Below, in pieces: positions 35,185 to 43,564 of a DNA stretch of 64,000 nt (within the stretch, counting starts at the first letter, position 1; each line of letters begins with the position of its first letter). Position numbers and translations under genes: made by a program. Below the pieces are notes generated by a model. That model saw nothing but the letters and a program-made list of their open reading frames with translations. It was not told where the DNA came from and searched no databases. Origin of the DNA: Marinobacter algicola DG893 (GTDB taxonomy: Bacteria; Pseudomonadota; Gammaproteobacteria; Pseudomonadales; Oleiphilaceae); the NCBI RefSeq assembly GCF_000170835.1, contig NZ_ABCP01000008.1, positions 62,001-126,000 on the forward strand, in the 5' to 3' direction.

Positions 35185-35999
35185 CAGGCAACCTCCCCTT
35201 CCGGATTGAGCTTCCTTCGCAAACTGTCGATGTCGCTGTTGCCCAGATAGGCCTTGATCACCTCGGGGTTGTTTTGAACATCCGCAGGCACACCTTCGGT
35301 GATGACCTGACCAAAATTCAGGACCGCGATATGGTCTGATATGTCCATCACCATGCCCATGTCGTGTTCCACCATCAGCACGGTAATGCCCCACTCTTCC
35401 CGGATATCCAGAATAAACCGGGCCATATCCTCCTTTTCTTCCCGGTTCATGCCGGCTACCGGCTCATCCAGCATCAATACCTGAGGTTTCATGGCCAGGG
35501 CACGGGCAAGCTCAACCCGTTTCTGAAGGCCGTAGGGGAGGCTGGCCACCGGCTGGCGTCGTATATGGTCGATTTCCAGGAAGTCGATAATCCGCTCTTC
35601 CACCTCTTGGCGGACAGCCGTTTCCTCACGGCGGGCGGGCCCGAAATAGGCCAGCGCACTGAGCAGGCCGCTCTTCATGTGCACATGGGCGCCAAGCTTG
35701 ATGTTGTCGAGCACTGTCATCCCCCGGAACAGGGCAATATTCTGGAAGGTTCGGGCAAGGCCAAGTGCGGCCCGTCTCGGCGGCTTGATACTGCCCGGCA
35801 GCGGCTGGCCCTGGTAGCGAATGTTGCCTTGTTGTGGTTTGTAGAAACCGGAGATGCAGTTAAAAAGCGAGGTCTTGCCAGCACCATTCGGGCCGATAAT
35901 GGTCGTGATGGTGTTTTCAGGCACACGGAAACTGACATCCTGCAGCGCCTTGACACCACCAAATGAGAGAGACAGGTTACTGATCTCAAGGATGCTCAC
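35184..35999 (-). CDS. LivG-type ABC transporter ATPase
   Basis: 271 residues from GTG 35999, which has GGGAGG four bases upstream. Walker A IIGPNGAGKTSLFN lies near residue 36, signature SLPYGLQKRVELARAL near 155 and Walker B VLMLDEPVAGMN near 176. The second half has the LivG-typical GITVLMVEHDMGMVMDISDHIAVLNFGQVI, known by MVEHDM. A hairpin at 36007-36027 covers part of its ribosome-binding site. It is the first gene of the operon livG-H-M-K-F plus acyl-CoA ligase. Confidence 0.9.
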   Translation of the reverse strand: MSILEISNLSLSFGGVKALQDVSFRVPENTITTIIGPNGAGKTSLFNCISGFYKPQQGNIRYQGQPLPGSIKPPRRAALGLARTFQNIALFRGMTVLDNIKLGAHVHMKSGLLSALAYFGPARREETAVRQEVEERIIDFLEIDHIRRQPVASLPYGLQKRVELARALAMKPQVLMLDEPVAGMNREEKEDMARFILDIREEWGITVLMVEHDMGMVMDISDHIAVLNFGQVITEGVPADVQNNPEVIKAYLGNSDIDSLRRKLNPEGEVA

Positions 36000-36006
36000 A
36001 TTACCT

Positions 36007-36027
36007 CCCGGCACCCCTGGCGCCGGG
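36007..36027 (-). promoter_or_regulatory. Hairpin overlapping the LivG ribosome-binding site
   Basis: On the minus strand CCCGGC-GCCAGGGGT-GCCGGG is a 6-bp GC stem. Its 3' arm contains the first G residues of the GGGAGG ribosome-binding site. A second stem (ACCGGG/CCCGGT, 36105-36122) and an AACAACAA motif (36087-36094) lie further up the same leader. Confidence 0.4.
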
Positions 36028-36086
36028 CAGACAGGCTCACGAATACGCCCTGCTGATACCCATCTCACGCCCGAAGATGATTGTCG

Positions 36087-36094
36087 TTGTTGTT
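36087..36094 (-). promoter_or_regulatory. AAnAAnAA motif in the livG leader
   Basis: AACAACAA on the minus strand, about 88 bases before the LivG start; too far to block the ribosome-binding site directly. Confidence 0.2.
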
Positions 36095-36202
36095 TTTTCT
36101 TGTCACCGGGCTGATCCCCGGTCCAGATTAAAAGTAGTCCATTCAGGCAACATTGGGCAAACCCTTCTATCCTGTTATCTGTCAGACAACAAAGGCGGCT
36201 TT

Positions 36203-36210
36203 AAAAACAA
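36203..36210 (+). promoter_or_regulatory. AAnAAnAA motif upstream of the crotonase-family gene
   Basis: AAAAACAA, 40 bases before the start codon. Confidence 0.2.
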
Positions 36211-36249
36211 GAGAACCACAGTCCCGCCACGACACGAGAGCCTTCCACA

Positions 36250-37044
36250 ATGACTGATTCCCTGGTAACCACTGATTTCGACGCCGACACCGGCATCGCA
36301 ACGTTGACCTTCAACCGGCCAGAAGCCCTGAACGCCATCAGCGTGCCCCTGGCAGAAGCCTTCCTTGCCGCGGCTCAGGCACTGAAAGACCAGTCAGGCC
36401 TTCGATGCATCGTTCTGACCGGCGCTGGGCGCGCTTTTATGGCAGGCGGGGATATCGCCAGCATGGCTGGCTCCCCCGAACAGGCGGGAGAGGCCGTCAG
36501 CGCCATTCTGGATGCGGTCAACCCGGCCATCCTCCTGCTACGCAGCATGGACGCTCCGGTGATTGCGGTGGTCAAGGGGGTTGCCGCCGGTGCCGGGCTG
36601 AGCCTGGCTTTGATGGCAGACCTTGTTATTGCTCAGGGCGACACCAGGTTTTTGATGGCTTATAACGGCATCGGCGCTGTGCCTGACTGTGGTGGCAGCT
36701 GGTTTCTGACGCACAAGATTGGCACCGGGCGGGCAGCCGAGTTAATGCTATTGGGCCGGACCCTGAGCGCGGCGGAGGCCAAAGACTGGGGCATGATCAC
36801 CGAGTGCGTTCCGGAAGCCGACTTTGAAAAACGGGTGGCCGAGATAACGGAAAAAGTCGCGAATGGCCCCACCCGAGCCTTCGGTGCTTTCCGACGGCTT
36901 ACCGACGGAGCCTGTGGCGATCAGTTGGCTGCTCAGTTAGAAGCGGAAAAGCAGGCATTCCTGGAAATGACGCGAACCGGAGATTTCGCAAAAGGCGTCT
37001 CGGCGTTCCTGGCCAAGCGCCCTGCTGAATTCCACGGGTCCTGA
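36250..37044 (+). CDS. Crotonase-family enoyl-CoA isomerase/hydratase, PaaG-like
   Basis: 264 residues of the crotonase fold. The oxyanion-hole segments are AFMAGGDIASMAG (near 62) and VKGVAAGAGLSLALMADL (near 108). The two catalytic Glu residues of classical enoyl-CoA hydratase are replaced by Ser118 and Tyr138. The stretch AYNGIGAVPDCGGSWFL keeps Asp146, the position used by PaaG-type isomerases. A double-bond isomerase role is therefore more likely than hydration; this is inference from motifs. It is divergent from the transporter-ligase operon and may act on the same acyl-CoA. Confidence 0.83.
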   Translation: MTDSLVTTDFDADTGIATLTFNRPEALNAISVPLAEAFLAAAQALKDQSGLRCIVLTGAGRAFMAGGDIASMAGSPEQAGEAVSAILDAVNPAILLLRSMDAPVIAVVKGVAAGAGLSLALMADLVIAQGDTRFLMAYNGIGAVPDCGGSWFLTHKIGTGRAAELMLLGRTLSAAEAKDWGMITECVPEADFEKRVAEITEKVANGPTRAFGAFRRLTDGACGDQLAAQLEAEKQAFLEMTRTGDFAKGVSAFLAKRPAEFHGS

Positions 37045-37047
37045 CCG

Positions 37048-37734
37048 TCAGGGTGCTACATCCTGCGAAGCCAACGTCACGATATCCGGATATTCGTGTA
37101 CCCGGATGTTCGATTCGGCGGGCGTTTGCTGAGCAAGCGCCAACACCTCATTCACCATCGCCCTGGCCACAGTGGCCGCCTCAATACCGCGAAACTTTTC
37201 CAACGGGCCGATCAATGCGCGGTTGATGAAGGGCATGGCTTTTATGCCCAGTGCTTCGGCGGTGCGCTGCTCGTTGCGGTCGCCCAACAGCAGACTGGGT
37301 TGGTAGATGGACAGGCAGGGATAGCCAAGTGACTTTATGCCGTCTTCCAGCTCTCCCTTCACTCGATTGTAGAAAACGGTGGAAGACGATGACGAGGCAA
37401 TGGCAGACATCAGCACGAACACCTGTGCACCGTTTGCCCGGCCAAGTTCGGCCGCTGCCATCGGGTAACCATAATCCACTTTTCGGAACTGCTCGCGGGA
37501 GCCGGCCTTCTTGATGGTGGTGCCCAGGCAACAGACGATGGCATCGACCGCGAACAAATCGCGGTGCTCTTCCAGGTGATCAAAATCCACTTCCTGCTGA
37601 CGCAGTTTTTCATGGTTCAGCGGCAGCGCTCGCCGCACCGGCGCGACAACCGACGACACCTCTTCCCGCGCCAGCAGGCCTTCGAGTACCTGACGTCCGG
37701 TCAAGCCGGTGGCACCCAACAACATCACGTTCAT
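37048..37734 (-). CDS. NAD(P)-binding Rossmann protein, HTATIP2-like
   Basis: 228 residues. The N-terminal MLLGATGLTGRQVLEGLL carries the GxxGxxG dinucleotide motif of atypical short-chain dehydrogenases. VDAIVCCLGTTIKKAGSREQFRKVDYGYP, here by VCCLGTT and KVDYGYP, is typical of the HTATIP2/oxidoreductase branch. ATG 37734 overlaps the upstream stop (ATGA), so it is coupled to the Nmad3-like gene. The substrate is unknown. Confidence 0.78.
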   Translation of the reverse strand: MNVMLLGATGLTGRQVLEGLLAREEVSSVVAPVRRALPLNHEKLRQQEVDFDHLEEHRDLFAVDAIVCCLGTTIKKAGSREQFRKVDYGYPMAAAELGRANGAQVFVLMSAIASSSSSTVFYNRVKGELEDGIKSLGYPCLSIYQPSLLLGDRNEQRTAEALGIKAMPFINRALIGPLEKFRGIEAATVARAMVNEVLALAQQTPAESNIRVHEYPDIVTLASQDVAP

Positions 37735-38573
37735 AAAATCTCTCTCAGCCACGAAACAACGCCCGGATATTCGATAGTATCCAACACAAACTCCTGCCCC
37801 CGCGAGGCACTTCTCAGAGTGCAGTCGTCCCCGTCCCGGGACCAGCGGGCGAGGTTACCGTGAAAACTCATCGCCGTGTCCGCCGAATCCGGATAGAAAC
37901 ACCCCGGTAGTCGCCATTGGGTGGTCGAAGCGGCATCCGGCGCCGTCAGGCGGAACCGATCCTCCAGACGTTCACACACCCCGGCCCCGGGCAGGCCGGT
38001 TGGTCGCCCCTCAAATTGCAGTGTATCGGAGGCCACATAAAGGGTATTTCCACCATCCGGCTGGCCATGGAAGTGCGGATGGTAACGGGCCCACTGCAGG
38101 TCACTCTCCGACAACTCATCAATGTGGTACACCTCACCTATCTGGAGCCAGCCCCACACCCCGTGAAACGGTCGGGCCTGTTTTACAAACTGCCAGCGTC
38201 GGCCCTGTTTTTCCACGTCCCGAAACAGACCGAAAAACAGGAACAGATCCCCCACGCCCACCTGCTGCTTACGAAGGTGTCCCTGTGCTGCGCCGGTTTG
38301 CCCCAGGCAAGGCCGCCAGCCGGTTTCCCGGGGATAAGCGCAAGCGATCAGATCCGGATCAAGGTGAGCCTTTCGGGCACCACCACGACGATCGCCGGTC
38401 AGGTCCGCCACCAACTTGCCAACATTCAACCCTTCATGATGGATATCACTGTAGGTGATCCGGGAACGTGAATCCGGGATCGGCAGGGTATAGAAAGACC
38501 GGTCAGGGAACACCGGGCTGGGACAGCCGCCTGCGGAGGAATCAAAGCCTTTACGGCTGAGGATCAGTTTCAT
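37731..38573 (-). CDS. Nmad3-like putative nucleotide-modification-associated protein
   Basis: 280 residues from ATG 38573. The N-terminus MKLILSRKGFDSSAGGCPSP and SFYTLPIPD match what I recall of Nmad3 (nucleotide modification associated domain 3). Other conserved-looking parts are LDPDLIACAYPRETGW, LGQTGAAQGHL and GDLFLFFGLFR. No phage or restriction genes lie nearby, unlike most DNA-modification loci. It is translationally coupled to an NAD(P)-binding protein and divergent from an MscS channel with a 12-bp palindrome between. The family assignment is from memory of the motif and the function is unproven. Confidence 0.6.
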   Translation of the reverse strand: MKLILSRKGFDSSAGGCPSPVFPDRSFYTLPIPDSRSRITYSDIHHEGLNVGKLVADLTGDRRGGARKAHLDPDLIACAYPRETGWRPCLGQTGAAQGHLRKQQVGVGDLFLFFGLFRDVEKQGRRWQFVKQARPFHGVWGWLQIGEVYHIDELSESDLQWARYHPHFHGQPDGGNTLYVASDTLQFEGRPTGLPGAGVCERLEDRFRLTAPDAASTTQWRLPGCFYPDSADTAMSFHGNLARWSRDGDDCTLRSASRGQEFVLDTIEYPGVVSWLREIL

Positions 38574-38626
38574 AAACACATTTTTGAGCAAGGAACGGAC
38601 GGCAACCATATCACGCCGTTGAAAAG

Positions 38627-38638
38627 CAGTTTAAACTG
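38627..38638. promoter_or_regulatory. 12-bp palindrome between the Nmad3-like and MscS genes
   Basis: CAGTTTAAACTG is a perfect dyad in the divergent region. A TTGAAA box (38619-38624) lies just upstream on the plus strand, so it may overlap a promoter. Confidence 0.35.
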
Positions 38639-38685
38639 ACGACAACAACGTTCTGGCCCACCCGCTGATTCAATACCAATCGCCC

Positions 38686-39759
38686 ATGACTGATTTTGAA
38701 ACCCTGAACACGCTGAAGGCAGGCCTGGAAGCCTGGTGGCATCCGGGCATTACCGTCGTGCTCTCAATGGCTATCACCTTTCTTGTGTACAAGGGTGTGC
38801 TGGCAACGGTTCAACGCTTAACCCGCAGCAAAACCGTTCCCCGCCTGTTCCTGGATGCGTCATCAACCGCTCTGGGTGTTGCCATTACCCTTGTGGTGCT
38901 CAATGCCATACTCGAAACCGCGTCCCAGGACCTGCCACTGATCAATCACTTGCGTCACGCCGCCACGCTGCTGCTGATTGTGGCGGTCACCTGGGCGCTG
39001 GTGCGCTGCACGTCGGCCATCGGCGACGTCATCGTCTCTCTGAATCCGGTCCTGGAAGGCCAGTGGAAACGGGCCCGCAAGGTGGAAACGCAAACGCGCT
39101 TCCTGGTGAGGGTGCTGAACATTCTCATCGTCATTGTGGGCCTGGGCGCAGCGCTGGTGACGTTCGAACCGGTTCGCCACCTTGGCAGCAGCCTGCTGGC
39201 CTCGGCGGGCATCGGCGGCATTATTCTCGGTTTCGCGGCCAAACCGGTGCTGGGCAACCTGTTGGCGGGCATGCAGATTGCCCTCACCCAGCCGTTCCGC
39301 ATCGATGATGTGCTGCATGTACAGGGCGAATGGTGCTGGGTGGAGGAAGTCACCGCCACCTACGTAGTGCTGAGGGTCTGGGACCTGCGGCGGCTGGTGG
39401 TGCCGCTGCAATGGTTTATCGAAAACCCGTTCCAGAACTGGTCGAGACACGACACCGAAATGATGGGAACGGTGTTCATCACCGTCGATTATTCCATGCC
39501 CATCGAACCACTACGAACTGAGTTTGAGAGACTGCTGGAGCAGGCGCCTGACTGGGATGGGAAGACCAGGATCGTGCAGGTGACGGAAGCCGGCGAGGCC
39601 AATATCGAAGTGCGCTTTCTGCTCAGCGCCAGGGACTCAAGCTCGCTCTGGAATCTCCGCTGTGCCATCCGCGAGGGGTTGATCACCTTTATACAGGCTC
39701 AGTTTCCGGCGCATCTTCCACGGGTCCGTGCCAGGCTGGTGGAAACGCCCGACCAGTAA
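38686..39759 (+). CDS. MscS-family mechanosensitive channel
   Basis: 357 residues with four hydrophobic segments (about 17-38, 60-80, 95-115, 145-165). The pore helix is recognisable in GSSLLASAGIGGIILGFAAKPVLGNLLAGMQIALTQPFRIDD, given by its ends GSSLLASAG and TQPFRIDD, and followed by the beta domain (VEEVTATYVVLRVWDLRRLVVP). Such channels release solutes on osmotic downshift. It ends three bases from the convergent cheV stop. Confidence 0.87.
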   Translation: MTDFETLNTLKAGLEAWWHPGITVVLSMAITFLVYKGVLATVQRLTRSKTVPRLFLDASSTALGVAITLVVLNAILETASQDLPLINHLRHAATLLLIVAVTWALVRCTSAIGDVIVSLNPVLEGQWKRARKVETQTRFLVRVLNILIVIVGLGAALVTFEPVRHLGSSLLASAGIGGIILGFAAKPVLGNLLAGMQIALTQPFRIDDVLHVQGEWCWVEEVTATYVVLRVWDLRRLVVPLQWFIENPFQNWSRHDTEMMGTVFITVDYSMPIEPLRTEFERLLEQAPDWDGKTRIVQVTEAGEANIEVRFLLSARDSSSLWNLRCAIREGLITFIQAQFPAHLPRVRARLVETPDQ

Positions 39760-39762
39760 CCC

Positions 39763-40650
39763 TCACACCTGCTCGGCCCCGCGCAGTATGGCGTGCAGCA
39801 ACTCTTCCGCATCGAATTTGGTCAATGCCTCGTCTGCCCCCACCTGTTTGGCGTAACTCACGCTCATTTCACTGTTGAGGGAGGTATGCAAGATGATATA
39901 CGGCTGCTTCAGGGCGTTGCCGCTGTCCCTCACATTGAAAGTCAGCTCGTAGCCGTCCAGGCCGGGCATTTCGATGTCACTCACCAAAATATTGATGGGT
40001 TTTCCATCGCGGTCGGCGTTCAGCATCAGGTCCAGCGCATCCCGCCCGTTGGTGGTCACGAAATAGCTCACATCCTTGCTATCCAGGGCATCCGACAGTT
40101 GTTTCCGTGCCACCTGAGAATCGTCTACCAGCAGTATATTCAGGCCTTTCAGGATTTCCCTCTGGACGTCCGTCAGCACCACTTCACGGGGATTGATGGA
40201 CTCCGGATACACTCTGGCCAGCAGCAACTCCACATCCAGCAATTGGACAATCTGGTCCTCAAAATTCACCAGTCCGGTAATGAAGGCTTTGTCGCCCAGA
40301 CTACGAGGTGGCGGCAGGACCTCTTTCCATTCGGTTTCGATAATTTTTCGAACGCTTCGTACCAGAAAGCCGATTTCCTGGCGCTGGATATCCGTCACAA
40401 TGATGGAAGCGGTCTTGCGTTCATCCTCGGTGAGTGGCGGATAGCCAACCGCTGCCGCCATGTCGATCACCGGCACGGCCGAGCCACGAAAACTCATGGT
40501 GCCGATCACCGCCGAATGACTGTGCGGCAGTCTGGTCAGCGGTACAAATGGCATGATTTCCCGAATCTTCAGGGTGCCCAGGCCGAACGGCCTCTGATTG
40601 GTCAGATAAAATAACAGCAGTTTCTGGGGGTGTTTGGTACCCTCGGCCAT
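39763..40650 (-). CDS. CheV chemotaxis adaptor
   Basis: 295 residues. An N-terminal CheW-like domain (about 10-150, with LLFYLTNQRPFGLGTLKIREI and MSFRGSAVPVIDMA) is fused to a response-regulator receiver (about 170-295). The receiver has the acidic pocket ILLVDDSQVARKQL, the phosphorylation Asp in ILVSDIEMPGLDGYEL and the conserved Thr/Lys part LHTSLN...ALTKFDAEEL. CheV couples receptors to CheA and can adapt through its receiver. ATG 40650 has AAGG close by; a longer in-frame start is less likely. Confidence 0.9.
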   Translation of the reverse strand: MAEGTKHPQKLLLFYLTNQRPFGLGTLKIREIMPFVPLTRLPHSHSAVIGTMSFRGSAVPVIDMAAAVGYPPLTEDERKTASIIVTDIQRQEIGFLVRSVRKIIETEWKEVLPPPRSLGDKAFITGLVNFEDQIVQLLDVELLLARVYPESINPREVVLTDVQREILKGLNILLVDDSQVARKQLSDALDSKDVSYFVTTNGRDALDLMLNADRDGKPINILVSDIEMPGLDGYELTFNVRDSGNALKQPYIILHTSLNSEMSVSYAKQVGADEALTKFDAEELLHAILRGAEQV

Positions 40651-40681
40651 AACCTTACAACCTGTCAGGAGCTTTGGAAAA

Positions 40682-40690
40682 AGTATAACA
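40682..40690 (-). promoter_or_regulatory. Extended -10 promoter of cheV
   Basis: On the minus strand TGTTATACT matches the extended -10 form TGnTATAAT in all but one position, 32 bases before the start codon. Confidence 0.4.
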
Positions 40691-40825
40691 GGCGAAAGAT
40701 AACACGCCGCCCAAACCGACACTGTAAGAATTTGCAGCCGTTCTGAGGTCGCTTGAGGCTGCCATTGAATCCAGCCCCGCCTCTCCCGCGTATCACCTAT
40801 ACTGTTGTCATCGGGAGGCTATTCG

Positions 40826-41245
40826 ATGAAACGCGCTATTGCACTGATATCGGTATTCCTGTTCTTCGCCGTCATGACCGCGGGTGGCCATGCCGACAAC
40901 GACACTATCGATGACGCCATCCAGAACACGATCCTGTCGCAGATTGAAGCCTTTGCCAATGACGACAGGGAAGCCGCCTGGGACTATGCCTCGGAGGGCA
41001 TCAAGCAGCAATCCGGCTCGATAGATACGTTCTACGATATGGTCAAGCTGTCCTATGCGCCCGTCCACCGGGCATCGTCCATTGAGTTCATGGAGCGCAT
41101 TCCCCACCCCGGTTTCCAGATTCAGGTGGTACGGCTATTGGGGCCGGAGGGAAAGCACTGGATCGCCCACTACCAAATGGTCAAGAATGGCGACGACTGG
41201 AAAATTGGCGGCGTCGGGCTCAAAGAAGGACCAAGCTCAATATAG
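40826..41245 (+). CDS. DUF4864 exported protein
   Basis: 139 residues with a signal peptide of about 24 residues (ending GHA). The rest matches the DUF4864 pattern: DAIQNTILSQIEAFANDDREAAWDYAS followed by FYDMVKLSYAPVHRASS and the C-terminal KNGDDWKIGGVGL. Described here by ends only where long. The fold is probably SnoaL-like; function unknown. ATG 40826 has GGGAGG seven bases upstream. It stands alone between cheV and an AraC gene. Confidence 0.78.
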   Translation: MKRAIALISVFLFFAVMTAGGHADNDTIDDAIQNTILSQIEAFANDDREAAWDYASEGIKQQSGSIDTFYDMVKLSYAPVHRASSIEFMERIPHPGFQIQVVRLLGPEGKHWIAHYQMVKNGDDWKIGGVGLKEGPSSI

Positions 41246-41348
41246 CAGGTTACCGATAATAGGTTTCTGACACCTATGTCTTTCAGCTTTGTCCGTCCGT
41301 AAGATACATTCCATGAACCTGATTGCCGGCAGAGCCTGAACACCGTCC

Positions 41349-42353
41349 ATGAAGAACCTGACCTTCTCCTCCCATTACGCCAGGGCCGTTCTCTATGGCC
41401 TGGAAAAGAGCGGTGGCTACTCCGATGAACTGCTTCGCAATAATGGCATCGACCCGGAGTTCATCCACTCGCCACGGGCACGGGTGCCCACGGAACAGTT
41501 TATCCGTCTGTTCCGGCTGGTGTGGGGCAAGCTGGACGATGAGTTCATGGGCCGTACCACTCACCCCTGTCGCGTGGGGCACTTTCACCTGATGGGATCA
41601 CTGGTGGTTCACAGCAGCAACCTGGAGGAGGTCATCCGCCAGAGCATTCGCTGTTACCGGCTGTTCTCCGATGACATTGTGATCGAACTGGACACCCGCG
41701 GCGACGGCGTGGAGCTGAGCATCACCCATCGTCATCCGGAGCTCGACCCGGACAACTTCCTGGTGGAATGGCTGCTGATGGTGTGGCATCGGCTGATCGG
41801 CTGGCTGATCGGGCGCAAGATCGTGCTCAGCCACGCCATCTTCCAACATGATTTACCCGGACATTTTGACGAGTACCGGTTTGTCTTTCCCTGCCAGTGT
41901 TTCTTTAATCGCGACCGCAACAGTCTGTTTTTCAGCCACAACTATCTGGACATGCCAGTAACGAGAACGCCGGGGGAACTGGACAGGTTTATCGAGAAGT
42001 CGCCGCGCAACCTGTTGATCTGGACCGATGAGGACGACAGTCTGACCACCCGGGTTCGGCAGATTCTGGAAAACGTGGACGATGAACGCCTGCCCACTCT
42101 GGAGCAAATCGCCGGGCAACTGCATATGACCGCCTACACCCTGTCGCGCAAACTGAAGGCAGAAGGCAGTTCCTACCAGAAGATCAAGGACAACCTCAGG
42201 CGGGACCAGGCGGTCATCATGCTCACGCGGCAGAACCTGACGGTGTCGGAGATTTCGTCACAGCTGGGATTTACCGAGCCCGGTGCCTTTTCCCGTGCCT
42301 TCAAGCACTGGACCGGGCTCAGCCCACTGGCCTACCGCAAGCAGGACCAGTAG
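41349..42353 (+). CDS. AraC-family regulator
   Basis: 334 residues. The N-terminal part is the Arabinose_bd-type domain seen in OruR/ArgR-like and MmsR-like regulators (SGGYSDELLRNNGIDPEFI near residue 20, HFHLMGSLVVHSSNLEEVI near 80). The C-terminal double helix-turn-helix spans about 235-334 (LEQIAGQLHMTAYTLSRKL and LTVSEISSQLGFTEPGAFSRAFKHWTG). It converges on the thiolase, acyl-CoA dehydrogenase and ligase genes, which it may control; this is inference from position. Confidence 0.85.
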   Translation: MKNLTFSSHYARAVLYGLEKSGGYSDELLRNNGIDPEFIHSPRARVPTEQFIRLFRLVWGKLDDEFMGRTTHPCRVGHFHLMGSLVVHSSNLEEVIRQSIRCYRLFSDDIVIELDTRGDGVELSITHRHPELDPDNFLVEWLLMVWHRLIGWLIGRKIVLSHAIFQHDLPGHFDEYRFVFPCQCFFNRDRNSLFFSHNYLDMPVTRTPGELDRFIEKSPRNLLIWTDEDDSLTTRVRQILENVDDERLPTLEQIAGQLHMTAYTLSRKLKAEGSSYQKIKDNLRRDQAVIMLTRQNLTVSEISSQLGFTEPGAFSRAFKHWTGLSPLAYRKQDQ

Positions 42354-42366
42354 CTCTTTTTTCCGC

Positions 42367-43548
42367 TTACAGCAGTTCGATCGCGACAGCGGTACCTTCC
42401 CCGCCCCCGATGCACAGGGACGCCACGCCGCGCTTCAGGCCACGCTGTTTCAGGGCGTTGATCAGGGTGACCATGATCCGCGACCCTGAAGAGCCGATGG
42501 GGTGACCCAGGGCACAGGCGCCACCATGGACGTTCACCTTGTCAGCATCGAGCCCCAGCTCATTGATGGCAGCGAGGGTAACCACGGCAAAGGCTTCGTT
42601 GATTTCAAACAGGTCAACGTCATCGCGGCTCCAGCCGGCTTTCTTCAATACCTTCTCGATGGCACCGATGGGCGCGAGGGTGAACTCGGCCGGCAGGCGG
42701 GCGTGGGTAGCGTGAGCGACGATGCGGGCCTGAGGCGTGAGGCCGCGCTTTTCGGCTTCTTCGCGGGTGGCCAGTACCATGGCAGAGGCGCCATCGCTGA
42801 TGGAGCTGGCGTTGGCAGCGGTGACAGAACCGTCTTTGGCGAAGGCCGGTTTGAGCTGGGGAATTTTCTCGGGTTTGGCTTTGCCGGGCTGTTCATCGGT
42901 GTCCACCACGGTGTCGCCGCCACGGCCGGAGACGGTCACGGGGGTGATTTCGTCGGAGAACCCGCCGTTCTTGATGGCCGACAGAGAGCGCTCGAGGGAG
43001 GCGATGGCGAAGTTGTCCATGGCCTCACGGCTGATGTCGTATTTATCAGCGGTGCGCTGGGCGAAGACGCCCATGAGGCCGCCTTCGTAGGCGTCTTCAA
43101 GGCCATCGAGGAACATGGAGTCCATGAGCTGGCCATGCCCCATACGATAGCCGGCGCGGGCTTTGGGCAGCAGGTAAGGAGCCTGGCTCATGTTTTCCAT
43201 GCCGCCGGCGATCATGATGTTGTTGGTGCCGGCTTTGATCTGGTCGTGGGCAATGATGACGGCCTGCATGCCGGAGCCGCACATTTTGTTGACGGTGGTG
43301 CAACCGCTGGAATCGGGGATGCCGGAGGCGCGGGAGGCCTGGCGTGCGGGTGCCTGGCCGAGGCCACCGGGCAATACGCAGCCCATGATGACTTCCTGGA
43401 TGTCGGCGGGCTGCAGGCCGCTTCTTTCGATGGCCGCCTTGATGGAAATAGCGCCGAGATCCGGGGAGCGCACGGAGCTGAGATCGCCCATCATGCCGCC
43501 CATGGGGGTTCTTGCGGAGCCTGCGATTACTACGTCGTTGCTGCTCAT
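42367..43548 (-). CDS. Acetyl-CoA C-acyltransferase (thiolase)
   Basis: 393 residues, normal for thiolase II. It joins or cleaves acyl-CoA at the beta-keto bond. Catalytic residues are Cys90 in NKMCGSGMQA, His349 in GHPIGSSGSR and Cys379 in SLCIGGGEG; the NEAFAV motif is present. The sequence resembles acetyl-CoA acetyltransferase (AtoB/PhaA type) more than FadA, which fits a short-chain role. The gene follows the acyl-CoA dehydrogenase by 16 bases on the same strand. Confidence 0.92.
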   Translation of the reverse strand: MSSNDVVIAGSARTPMGGMMGDLSSVRSPDLGAISIKAAIERSGLQPADIQEVIMGCVLPGGLGQAPARQASRASGIPDSSGCTTVNKMCGSGMQAVIIAHDQIKAGTNNIMIAGGMENMSQAPYLLPKARAGYRMGHGQLMDSMFLDGLEDAYEGGLMGVFAQRTADKYDISREAMDNFAIASLERSLSAIKNGGFSDEITPVTVSGRGGDTVVDTDEQPGKAKPEKIPQLKPAFAKDGSVTAANASSISDGASAMVLATREEAEKRGLTPQARIVAHATHARLPAEFTLAPIGAIEKVLKKAGWSRDDVDLFEINEAFAVVTLAAINELGLDADKVNVHGGACALGHPIGSSGSRIMVTLINALKQRGLKRGVASLCIGGGEGTAVAIELL

Positions 43549-43564
43549 ATCTTCAATCCTCCAA

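Noticed and set aside
41259..41277. Small hairpin ATAGGT/ACCTAT after the DUF4864 gene
   Set aside because: Six AT-rich pairs and no T run; too weak to call a terminator.
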